The position numbers were made by a program, and so were the translations under genes. A model generated the notes under the pieces. That model saw only the letters and a list, made by a program, of their open reading frames with translations, was not told the DNA's origin and made no database searches. A stretch of 64,000 bases of DNA from Micropterus salmoides (lineage: Eukaryota; Chordata; Actinopteri; Centrarchiformes; Centrarchidae): contig NW_024040928.1 in NCBI RefSeq assembly GCF_014851395.1, positions 15,081,012 through 15,145,011 on the forward strand, read 5' to 3'. Shown here piece after piece: positions 24,901 through 36,300 of this stretch (positions are counted from its first letter, which is position 1; each line of letters starts with the position of its first letter).

Positions 24901-27309
24901 GAAGGAGAGGGCTTGTGTGTTGTGTGCGTTCTACATGAGAACAGGGCAGGGGGGGAGAGAGATCCAGTGTTTGTGGTAATGGGAGTTAGTGTTATCCTCC
25001 AAGTCCAGGCTAGGAATAAACCACATACTGAATGTCTGGCTTTCATTGCATGTTTGAGTATTAACGTATGTTTATGTTCAGTAGTCAATTGTCATAAGTG
25101 ACAGAAATCTTCAAAGATATTTTAACATAAGCATAACAAAATGAGGTGATGATTGCAATAACCACATTTAAATCACACTTTCAAACATGTCAAAACAGAA
25201 GAAATAAACTAACCTTGTGAAATATGCCAAAATTAGAAAAGCAGGAAAAAGCTTTCAGATGTTGCACTTTAATGGTGCATTGCTGTCATAGCAGGTGGGA
25301 GCCAAAAGAAAAACAGAATTAATACACGTGTGTGTGTGTGTTTTTCTTTGTGCATATTTTTGTCCTTGAATAACTAATGAAATGCATTAAACCTAGCATA
25401 CTTAATGTTTATTTAGTGTTTATTCAGTGTCATTTATAGCTGAAGAAATGCAAGTGCAAGTGCAAGTGGGCATTGGAAGTTGCCATGAAAAAAAAATAAA
25501 GCACTATATCTTAGTTTCAAAAAGTTTGTGATCCACTGTTTTACAAGTTGTTTTGGCTTTTTATTAAATAATTAGCACTATGCCTAAAACACATATCAAA
25601 TACTATACATTATATAATTATTAATACACATTTAGAGCTAATTCAAGATACAGCCTCATTTAAATACAAGACAAAGTTTTCCACCTTGAAAACAGATCTC
25701 AGCTAATGTTTTTCTGTGTGTGCGTGCTTGTGTGAATGGGTTTTCACATGTGTGGTGTCAGAGTGAAGAGAGGAACCACTTGAATATCTCCTTGGAGCAG
25801 CGTTTTCATGAGATGGAGGCTCACTATGTTGAAGCCACCACCCTGCTGCACCTACAGGGCACTCTCATCCTAGATCTCCAGGTATACCCATAATAAGTCG
25901 TTAAAACCCCCCAACTATGTGCACTGCAAGTTTTTTAACTTTATTGTTGATAATAATTTCACTGTATTTCTGTTTAGAACCAACTCCATAATCTGACACT
26001 TTTGGTGGATAGAGTAAAAAGAAGCCCCGGGTGCTTGATCAACATCGTCCGCCCCAACCCACTGATGAGCGCTCAAGAAGCTCTTCACCCAGGTACACGC
26101 TCTCAGAAACATGCAGTCACTCGTGCTATGATCTGCCAGCAGAGGGCGCCAAGCCCCCACTGCAGATTTACTGCTACTTTCATGTCACATTTTCTTCCTT
26201 CAGAGATTCAACATGTGAGGAACTGTCCCATAGACTGTGCCTCCATCTACTACAATGGAGTGCGAAGATCAGGTCTCTACACAGTAGTGCCATCACTGGC
26301 CGGCATGCCTGTGGAGGTGTATTGCGACATGGACAAAGATGGTGAGTCACATGCCATCACACAAGGGGTAGGAAGTTGGCTTAGCTGTGACTGTATTTCC
26401 ACTGAACTGCCAGAGTTTCAATCCATGTGTTGACAAGCACACACTCTGCTCTGAGCAAGACACTGAGCACCAACTTCAGGTTTGCTGTAGTGCCTTTGAC
26501 CTGATGAGAAGAAATATAGTAACCCATTAGACAAGGCATATGCTTTCCCTTCCAGTGCGATTCATTCTCTTTGCCTCAGGTGGTGGCTGGACTGTGATCC
26601 AGCGGCGTGTTGACGGCTCAGTGAGCTTTGACCGCCCCTGGAGGGACTACAGGGACGGATTTGGTGACCTGCACTCTGAGTTCTGGCTTGGCAACAAACA
26701 CATACATGACCTGAGCACCCAGGGAGACTACAGCCTCCGCATTGACCTGGAGGACTGGAGTAACAAACACAAACACGCCCTCTACCAGAGCTTCAGGTCA
26801 GTGTCAAGCACAGGTGCACAAAACATGCACTTACCAGCTGTACCTCTTCGATCACTTCCCTTCTGTCCCTCTGTATGCGTTTGTGTGCAGTGTGGACGAC
26901 GAGGAGCATCAGTATCGTCTCCATGTGTCGGGCTTCAGCGGGACAGTGCAGGACTCTTTCAGCTGGTACCACGACAAGCAGGGCTTCAGCACCCCCGACA
27001 GTGGCAACATCTGTGCTGAGATCTCCCACGGTGGTTGGTGGTACAACCAATGCTTCTATGCCAACCTTAATGGGGTCTACTACAGGGTAAGTGTACACAG
27101 AGGGCCCTTCCCTTCATATTTTTTTAAAGTCATGAGATATTTACTTCCTCCTAATCCTTCAGGGAGGCCATTACATCCCTAAAGGCCGGGGGCCGCTGGG
27201 TCCTGATGGGATCGTTTGGTACTCCTGGAGAGACTCTGACTACTACTCCCTACGCAAAGTCAGCATGATGATCCGCCCACGCAGCTTTCGGACCCGTCTT
27301 TCACCCTGA
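21918..27309 (+). CDS. Secreted angiopoietin-like / fibrinogen C-domain protein
   Basis: Eight coding exons splice in frame (21,918-22,073; 24,050-24,265; 25,762-25,881; 25,978-26,092; 26,204-26,341; 26,580-26,796; 26,891-27,086; 27,163-27,309) to a 434-residue protein. Residues 1-30 look like a signal peptide ending ...EVKA. Residues ~55-175 are rich in heptad-like Leu/Glu repeats (ELQEELRNHRHRIKVLELQ) and so form a coiled coil. Residues ~210-434 are a fibrinogen C-terminal domain with GGGWTVIQRR, a DGFGD..EFWLG block and GGWWYNQC. Sequons occur at N34, N132 and N169. An RVKR motif (176-179) sits between coiled coil and domain, as in cleaved ANGPTL3/4. The usual Asp-rich calcium loop is shortened. 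Family members act as secreted ligands or pattern binders. I cannot assign a specific paralog, so no symbol is given. The start has a good ATG context and directly precedes the signal peptide. Confidence 0.88.
22255..22560 (-). repeat. Fish interspersed repeat remnant
   Basis: On the minus strand it reads 'CAAGTACTTTTACTTTTG', 'CCTTTACTCAAGTAGTAG' and 'TTAGATATAG'-like blocks, typical of a repeat family ending in AGTAAAAGTAC motifs that is common in fish introns. It lies in intron 1 of the fibrinogen-domain gene. Class uncertain. Confidence 0.35.
22613..22777 (-). mobile_element. tRNA-derived SINE, copy 1
   Basis: Read on the minus strand: a tRNA-like head with A and B boxes (GGTGCAATGG, GGTTCAATCC type), the body 'CTAGTTGCTCCAGAGG' and the LINE-like tail 'GGATAAAAGCGTCAGCTAAA'. 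The middle is shortened relative to the copy at 35.9 kb. It lies in intron 1 of the fibrinogen-domain gene. Confidence 0.75.
23430..23690 (-). repeat. Copy of the 11.3-14.7 kb dispersed repeat
   Basis: On the minus strand it contains 'TTAGCATGCTAAC', 'AAGATGGAGAACATTGTA' and 'GATGACCAAATACC', the same ordered blocks as the repeat interrupted at 11,790. It lies in intron 1 of the fibrinogen-domain gene. Confidence 0.5.
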
Positions 27310-28097
27310 CCCACTGTCTTCATGACAACGATTAGGATGCGGGGACAATGATGTGACAACAGTGATCATGTGGGCGTGTCACTGGGACATCAATTGACAG
27401 AGCTTATCAAGAAGGAAGTGAATGTCAATTATGTCAACAACAGTGCAACCAGAGAGATGTGGAAATGGCTTCTCTTCTGCTATTTTTGGGAGAGGAAGAA
27501 AAAAAACTCTGCAAGCTTGATATTCCCCAAAACTGCTGACTCATTTTATAGCAGCATATTTTTGATTAACACAAAACTTTATACTGTAGAGTTTTTGGGA
27601 CATGGACATTTTTCACTCAGTCACAGGAAGTGAGTTCTTCCTTATTTTCTACTACTATTTTGTACCTTTAGTTTGATACTTTGACACACTATTAGCAACC
27701 CAGCCAAAACAAAAAAGGAGGTACATTTGCATGATGTGTTGACAGAGGAGTGAAGGGATCTCACAGTTCCTACCAACCAGAGGAGGCACGTGCAACTGGC
27801 AGGCAGATCACTTGAGACTGTTCGAACGCTCGGCATATGGTGTTTGCTCATTGCATATTTATGATTACTCCATTATTATCCCATTTTGCTACTACAAACT
27901 ATGAATTTAATCGATTGTGTAAACTTATTGAAATCAAAAGGATTTAAATATTACTCAAGTCAGACAGAAGAACACTGACTTATGTTAGATATAATAACCC
28001 CATCCTTTTAAGTGCTACTGACTCACAGCCTAGGGTCAGGCAGAGAAGATGTGCTATTTGAGGATTGTGTATACATACACATTGTATGGATAAAAAA

Positions 28098-28103
28098 AAT
28101 AAA
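28098..28103 (+). terminator. Candidate polyA signal, fibrinogen-domain gene
   Basis: AATAAA about 790 bases after the stop codon, the first clear signal on this strand. No cleavage-site evidence is available. Confidence 0.4.
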
Positions 28104-28426
28104 CATATATACAAAACCTGACATAAAGGGGGCTATTTAATATAAACACAATGGTTCAAGTTCTGCTAGAGCACTCATGTGAAAACTAATATCGGTGACT
28201 AACAGGTGGAAATAATAGATAACTTCTGTACACAGTTTATTTGTGGAATACAGCGTTACGGACATTGAAATTACTTCATACATGGGTTTCCACAGACCTT
28301 AAGCCTATTGGCAGGTTGGTGCTGAGCAGCGGTAAGGTCATTTATATGTTCACGTTAAACTCTTAGATGACCTGAAAATAATATGACCAATGTTTTGCAA
28401 GATATTATACATAGCATGAGAATATT

Positions 28427-28432
28427 TTTATT
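28427..28432 (-). terminator. Candidate polyA signal, snx9
   Basis: AATAAA on the minus strand about 1.9 kb beyond the snx9 stop codon. It would leave only ~300 bases between the 3' ends of the two convergent genes. Confidence 0.35.
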
Positions 28433-28989
28433 GCAAAATGTATATATTTTTTAAACTTTGAAATGAGCCTAGCTCCAATGAAGGCCTTAACGCCCTTGAA
28501 CACATACATTTAAATTTAACTAACAAAGACGAGACTGAATGTACTGTCTGGTGTTCAAGATCCCCTCAGCTGGCTACTTTATGTGGCCTACACATCCAGC
28601 TGCACCTGATGGGCGCGAGAGCTAAATGTGGGGTAAAAGGGCTCTTTCACCTCCTCCACTACAAGACTGCACAAACACACTCTTTGACCCGTCGCACAGG
28701 CTGCCGACTCATTCTCATTCCTATCCATCGCTACGCAAGGATCTGCTCAAGCAAGAATAAGGGCTTTACTGTGCACAAGTCAGAGAGTGTGTCGTGTGTT
28801 GTACACTTGAACTACGCTGAGAACAAGACAAGGTTTCTTACAAAACAAAACACAAAGTCCCAAATGAGTACAAATCATTCTTTAATAAATCAAACAGAAT
28901 TTCTGCTCCTCTTTGAGTTACACTGTATTGCAAATACCTCTATACATAAAATAGTATCTCACTGACAAAAAGCACCCGATAGGTCCAAT

Positions 28990-28994
28990 AGATA

Positions 28995-29033
<39 letters not shown>

Positions 29034-29034
29034 C
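28990..29034 (+). repeat. TA microsatellite followed by T run
   Basis: (TA)n passing directly into an uninterrupted T run. On the minus strand it would lie in the snx9 3' UTR. Confidence 0.9.
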
Positions 29035-30306
29035 CCATGTATGAAGTGATAAGAAAAACAAAGAGTGAACAAGATTAGAGACTGATTGAAAACTGGGCTG
29101 TGAAAAGCAAAAGCAAAATTGCATACATGACATAATCAATGGCTCCATCCCAAACTCTTCCTATAGTATAGTTTCTTACAGTTAACACTGCAGTCACGCC
29201 TTCATTTAAAACACCATGATCTAGTCAACAAAGGACGCATATTCTTTCAAGACTACTGGGAGAGAGAAATCAAGTTTGGCACCGCCTGCAGGGAGGTATT
29301 AATTCACTGACTTTTGGCTTTAATCTCTTAATATAATGAACCCCAACTTGAGTATCCTTTATCCCACATTTTGACTCCTGAAATGTAAACTGCAGCGTCA
29401 CGGAACGAAGGCTCGGGGGCAACTATTAAGTCGACCATTTCTATTTTTTGCAAGGCACGTGGGCAAGACAGGAAGGAGGTGGAGCTTCCTGTTAGCTTTT
29501 GAGGAAGTGCTGAATGAAAGGGGGCTAGGGAATGCCAGCCCTGGACCCACAGAAGACACTCTGCCTTTGCAAACTCTGCTAAAGCTTGGATTCTCTCCAC
29601 TGCTTTCAAAGAAGATGTAAGGACTCACTCAAATATGAGATAACGGTACAATGCCACGTTAAAAAAATCTACCCCCTGCTGTCCCTGTTGACAGAGGGAG
29701 GTTAGCTTTGGTTTTTGGTGTCACTACATCACTGTGCAGACAGATCTTTTACAACACGTGTAAATCCTTTCCTTTACCATTTTTCTTTACAAATGAATGA
29801 AAACATGCATATTGAGTATTGCTTTAAAATAGGTAGATAAAATGTGAGCACAGGCGTGTCGTACAAAACGTAGCTTAGCATCACAAAACTCTGGAGATCA
29901 ACTCAAGCAATGTAACAATTTATGACCACAAACTGTGACTTGGATGTTTACTTCCTGTCTCATTCGCTGCGGACCTTGGACAGAGGAAAGGGCGTGTGTA
30001 AATAGTGCGTCTTGTTTTGCTATCAATGCTGGGCCTGCAAATAAACCCACTGATGTCAAAGACTTTCAGCAGCTGCACATGCTTATTAAATGTTTAAACA
30101 CTTCTGAGAACAGCACATGAAAGTAACACCATGATCTGGGACTACTGGCATGAGCAGTAAAGGAAGGGATGAGGTAAGAGTGGGAGAAAGAGAGAAGTGA
30201 AAATTAAATTAAAGGGAGGGAAAAGAATGCGGAATAAGCAAGAATATTTTGGCTGTTGAGCTGGTTTAACTCCTGTCTTGTAGTGCGAGACTGAAGGCCG
30301 TTGCTT

Positions 30307-33300
30307 TCACATTGTAGTGAACTGACTGTGTGCTTGTCTCAGTTTTGCAGCAATCTGTCAAATTCAGAAGAAGGAAAACTCTCATGAATACAAAAGCAGA
30401 GGTTGGTTGTGTGATAGCTTAGTATCTTTGGTGAGGCAACAAAAGAGGACAGACTCCAATTTAATGTGACAGACGGTCAATAAATAAAAAAAAACTTTTA
30501 CCGTCTCGTAAAACTTGACTTGCTCTTCCAAGTACAACTGCATGACCCTGTTGTAGTCATAGATACGGTTGCTATGGAAATGGTTCATCTCAGCTGTGCG
30601 GAGACAAAGAAGGGGGGGGGGGGCACTAGGATCAGATGATGTTACAGTAAACCCCACCACCTAAATGTTTCTGAGTGAGTGTGTTACCTTGTAATGAGTA
30701 AGACATGGTGCTGACTCGTTTAGCCATGGTGACTTTGTCCTGAGGGGTAATTTTACTGGTGGCCACCAGCTTGTCGGCCTCCTTCACCTTGTCTATGGCA
30801 GCCTGCACGAATTAAACAACACACATGATTAACAACATGAGAGTCCTCAGTTACACTGTACGAAGACAAAAGACAATTTAAATCATCTGTATCCAGATAA
30901 GGTGAAGGACTAATGAAAACCTGATTAACAATATTTTCTGGACTGTGTTGCACCAGCTATTCATCATTTCATTACTAAGTTCTTAGCAACTAATAGCTCG
31001 TTTATAAACTAGTGATTTACAGACTTCAGGAATGGCTTTGCTGGTATAGACTTTAAAAAGGTGCAAACTGGCTGTTGTGAAACATCTTTATCCCTGTCCA
31101 ATCAAAAGCAATCAACTACGTAAACAGGAAGTCACTGTAGCTATGACATGATAACTAATATAAAAGTTTTAGTGACCAAAAGATATATTAACACTTTGTA
31201 AATGTATGTATGAGTGTTAGAAATACTGAAGTAGCTTAGAGTGGGAATGTCCGATTCTGCTGACCTAACAGATTTGATTTTTTAACATGGAGGAATATTG
31301 TGTTATAGTTATGAAATATTAAAAATATTAACAATTTACATTACTATTAAATAGCATTTTATTCATGTATCAAGTCAGATATGTCGACCATATCCAATTA
31401 TCGCTTACTTTCCCCCCCCCCAATTAACTTTTACTCAAGAGGGTCATATTTTAGCAACTCAACAATTATAATAATCCAACAACTATTTTGAGCGGTGCAA
31501 TCCATTTTAATTTAGTGATTAATATCCACTTATTAAAAAACGTTATCACTAAGCTTGAACTTTAGAACAGCTGGTGCAACTGGCTCCTGCTACAGAGCCC
31601 CTTGAAGAAACTGCCTTTAAAACTAGGTTAGTCGACATAAATTAGACATCCCATTAGATTTGTTTTTTAATAATCATTTCTGTAACTCTTTCCTGATGTA
31701 CCTTATGGACTCCGATGGTGTCTGGGAAGCATCCCAGAAGACCTTTATATTCATTGTTGGTCTCCATGACGAAGTGGAGGTCTTTCTTTGGCTGGAAAGG
31801 AAGCAAATACAGAGACAAAAAAAGATAAATGTAACCTAAAATTGGAACAAAGTTAAATCCAAAACAGGAAATAGCACACATATCTGAATCTTAAAGAGAA
31901 GAAAGAATACAGGGAAATATTACACACAGGAGTAAAAGTTTTATTTTAACACAACAGCTCAACTGAAACACAAAAAAAAGAGATTTAAGTTTATAATAAT
32001 GTAGATTCTCGTGAAGAGATTATGGATTCAGCTGAGCATCCGGTAGAACCAGACACAAAGAGTCGCTGTAGCACTGCAAACAACAGGTAAAGTAATACAA
32101 GAGGCAATCATACTTAGCTCATATCCACTTGTCCTGCAGTATACCTTGCTATATGTACTGTATATAAACTCCTACTTATATCTTCCCTTATTCTTGAATT
32201 GATCAAGGGAAAACTGTATGTAGCCTCCCAAGGTTAATGCAACAGATATACTGCATTGTTTTAGACTTTGGGCTATAAAAGCTGAATCCATGTGCAGACA
32301 ATGGCTTTCGCAATTACTATCACTGGCATCGCTAAACTAGTGCCAACATTTCTACAGAAGCACTAAAGTGTCCAGAGCAGCACTCGCTTACCAGATGAAT
32401 CCTCCCTCTGGAAGCTGCTGGGACATTAAAAAAAAGGCCCACGCTTGATTTTATTACACATCACAATGATCAGGCTACACAGAACGGTCCGAAATGCAAA
32501 TAGCGGATCTAAACAAGAACTAGGAAATACTAGAGCTATTTTCCCGTGGGTTCTTCCTTTATAGATATAGACTTCACGAGCCGGAAGCTGGAATAAAGGG
32601 GTCATTAAAACGCCACAACTAGGAAGTAAACACTGGCAGCAAGCAGGAAATGTTCACAGACATTTTGAGATATTGCGATTATTGAGTGAGTGAATACACA
32701 ATGATGTGGTTGATAAATGAGTCCAAAATAATTTTGAGAAAACAGAGGCCTTAAAGTTCTGCTCCACTGCCTTCTCAGTGAAGGTAAACCACTGCAGTGC
32801 ATCAAACGCCCCTGCCAAGACCTTTGTTTGAATTTGAAGGCGGTGATCAGTTACAACAGGCATATCAACAAGAACCTACCTGCTCTGCCACCATCTGAGC
32901 TATCTCCTCATATGTCTTGCCTGCTGCTGTCATGGCATCAGTCAGGGTTGACTCGCCTACAGCAGGAAAGGGGTTAAAACATGTCATTGCCGTGTTTCTT
33001 AACAGCATCTGTGTGCCAATTTGTTTCAAAACAGATTTCGACATCATGAATGACTACATAGTAAATTGCATCTACATCTACCTCTACAATTATGATGACT
33101 GCAGTGGCTGAAAAATGCCCAAGTCACTCAAAATAACATTTGATGTCATATCTGTATTCACTGTTGTACCTTGGTACCCGCTGCTGGTGAAGACAGAGGA
33201 GAGGTTTTGGAAGGCTTTGCCGATCCTCTGGTACTCTTTTGGCAAAGCTGTAGAGGGAAAGAAATGAAACAGGCACAGACAGACACACTGTGTGAATGAA

Positions 33301-36300
33301 CTTTTCTTGAGTTGCCAAAACACACAACATAACAAACCATACTTTAATATAAACAGTGATTACAGTACACAGTGAGGGTGTGGCCTATGTGTGGGAAAAC
33401 ATTTATTTAGCTTCTGTGCGGCGTGTACGTACGGCCTGTACATCTCTTCCAGTGCTCATTGCCCACTGTGAGGATTTCCTTTACCCCGTCATCCATGGCT
33501 TTGGTAAACTTGCTGAACTGCTCGCATTTCTGTTCCCTGTGGACAAAGGACGAGGGCAAGTGAACATGCAGTCAGCCATACACTTATTGTCGGTTCTTTC
33601 TGTGTCAGGTTTTTCTATTTGCAGTAGTTTTAGAATAAAGATTGATTTAACTCACACTTCCACAAGATCCAGATCCGAAGCTTCAGGCTCTATCGTGGTG
33701 AAGATCATCACGCCCACCGTCTCGTCTTTCTCTGCTTTTCTCTTCCCCATCTTCCAGTCCTGTACCAAAGAATCGCTCTTTAAGTAGGGAATAATAAAAA
33801 TCTACAATCTAGGTTTTGGTAAGTACAAATCATGTTAGTCTTGAATGAAAGGTCTTCTATTCGGCTGTTGAAGAACAAATCTTATCTACTTTTCATCAAA
33901 TGGTTGACTTTAACATTAAAAGCGGGACCTTTAAATCCTTCAGTAATCCAATGTTAAAAGCACATGTCATTCAAAAGCACAGAGGAGAAGAAGTGGAGGA
34001 GGAATAGCACACCTTCTCATCCTTGTAGGTGAGGAAAGTCTGGAACACTTCACTGCTGGAAACCACAGGGTGCCTGCACATTCTGGTCATCCAGCCCTGC
34101 AACCGCTCCATACGCATCTTAATAAACTCTTCCTCAAATCGCCCTGGGAGAAAGGGGAGGAGACAAAGACAAGATTTCATTTCCATGTTGTCGTTAGCAA
34201 TGTTTATCTTCTTTTTTTTGTGTCTTACATTTGTTAGTCACAGAGTCGGGCACTTACCTGTCACCTGCTTGTCCGGCAAAGAGGGGATGGGGATGGCTGA
34301 CCCGAATTTGTCTAGCAGCCTCTCATACAGCCAATCAAAGTGCTTGTATCTGTGATTGACTGGTCGGTTTGTGGTCTGGAAAAAAATAAAATAGGGTAAT
34401 GAACATATTTGTAGATGGTGTATTTTCAATTATTTGGTGTTATCTGGTGTCTAAACTCCAGTTTAGTTCAATCCCAGATGTCAAAAATATCAACATTTTG
34501 AAAATGCCAGTGAATACTTACGTTGGGTGTGATTTGGTACTCGATGTAACTCTTGAGGCCGTACATCTTTGAGCCTTTCTTGGGATCAGCCACCACACAA
34601 TCTAGCTGAGTTTCAGGGTAAGCCCACACGGGACCAACTTCTCCCACCTGAGCATAAAACATAAAGATTATAACCCGGATACGCATACAAACATAGGCTC
34701 ACACCGGCAAATAGAGAAAACCTCATCGAACCATGCTGGAATACTACTCAACATCCTGTAGGATCGTCTATTAGTGCAATCATCTACCTGACGAGTGGAT
34801 ATTGTGCTCATGACTCATAACAAGTAAAGACATCTGATGATATAATGTAAACAATCTGTATGGATACTTAGAAGCAACCTACATAGATTGACAGCTTCTC
34901 TTTGCTCTTAGCAAGCTGCTTGCATAGGAGATAGAGCTCTGGACCAGACTTGGAGAACCCAGGAAACCTGCTCAAAGAGAAGGAGGAGAATTGAAAAATG
35001 ATGGTCCTGACCATGCTCTTTTAAATCCTCCACACTCAGAGGCAGAGGACTTTAAGAAAATTAGCTTTGCAAATGTTTTACAGAGAAGGAAATGCATTCA
35101 ACTCGTTTGTTATACCTCATGGAAACACAAACTAGGTTTCTGTGAGTAATCAGCTTTTATGTATGGCTTGGTACAGAAGATTCCCACTCTTGGTACAAAG
35201 AATTCCCCATGTTATTAATTAATGTACATAAGTTCTCAGAGTAACAGTGATATTCCTGGAAGCCATAAACCAAACTGAGCACATTCCAGCTAAAACACAT
35301 TGTTCTGCACAAACTCATACCAGCTTAATCTACTTACTGAATAATTTTAACAGTTTAAATCACTATGTTTTTGCTAGTTTTCTTGTCAAGACAGTGATGT
35401 GCTGTATTGTAATATTTTACAACCATCGTCGCTGTTCTTCTGCTTCATCTATAAACCTCGAGGATTCAAAGCCTCGGGTCTTACTGCCTCATTCAGTCTT
35501 ACTTGTTGAGGGAGATTTTCATTGAAGACGCATGAGCTCCTCCTCTCTGTATTGCTCCACCGTCTCCAGATTCTGACTCGGCGTAACCTCCAGCGGACTT
35601 CATGTCATCCCACTCATCATCCCACTCATCATCCTCTGCTCCTGAGGGCGGATAAATGATACAAACACATGGATGCGTATGAAATCACAGGCACAGTTAG
35701 TGCATATTCTGTGTTCAACAGCTTACAGTACAGTGTGTAAATGTGCAAGAAGCCAACTTTAAGAGTTGTGTGAAAATTCACAGCTGCTGGGGAAGCTTCA
35801 CTGATACATATACAGCAGTTTCTGCTCTATTATATTAATTAAACACTAGCAGGAATGGACATTAAAAGGATTGTATCAGTTTTGTTTACATTACATTTAT
35901 TCATTTAGTTGACGCTTTTATCCAAAGCGACTAACAATTGCTATACATGTCAGAGGTCGCACGCCTCTGGAGCAACGAGGGGTTAAGTGTCTCGCTCAGG
36001 GACACAATGGTGGATGGTCACAGCGGGAATCGAACCTAGGTCTCCCACACCAAAGGCAAGCATCTTATCTATGCACCATCACCACCCAAATATAATATAA
36101 ACCAATTGTTAGTTGTTTCCATTTATTGATCATTGTGGCTAGAGAGACAACTACATGTTGCAGCATGAGTCTGACTAATATTATCTAAAGTAGATGAAAT
36201 GGAGGGATATTTTAATGCAAATACAAAATTCATTCTTATTTCATAAATAGAAAAATACTCTGCTAAGCCTTTTCTTTGACCCCTAACATTAGGTTAGAAA

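Noticed and set aside
26002..26433. 143-codon single-exon reading across two fibrinogen-gene exons
   Set aside because: It reads through an intron; splice sites and domain homology support two separate exons.
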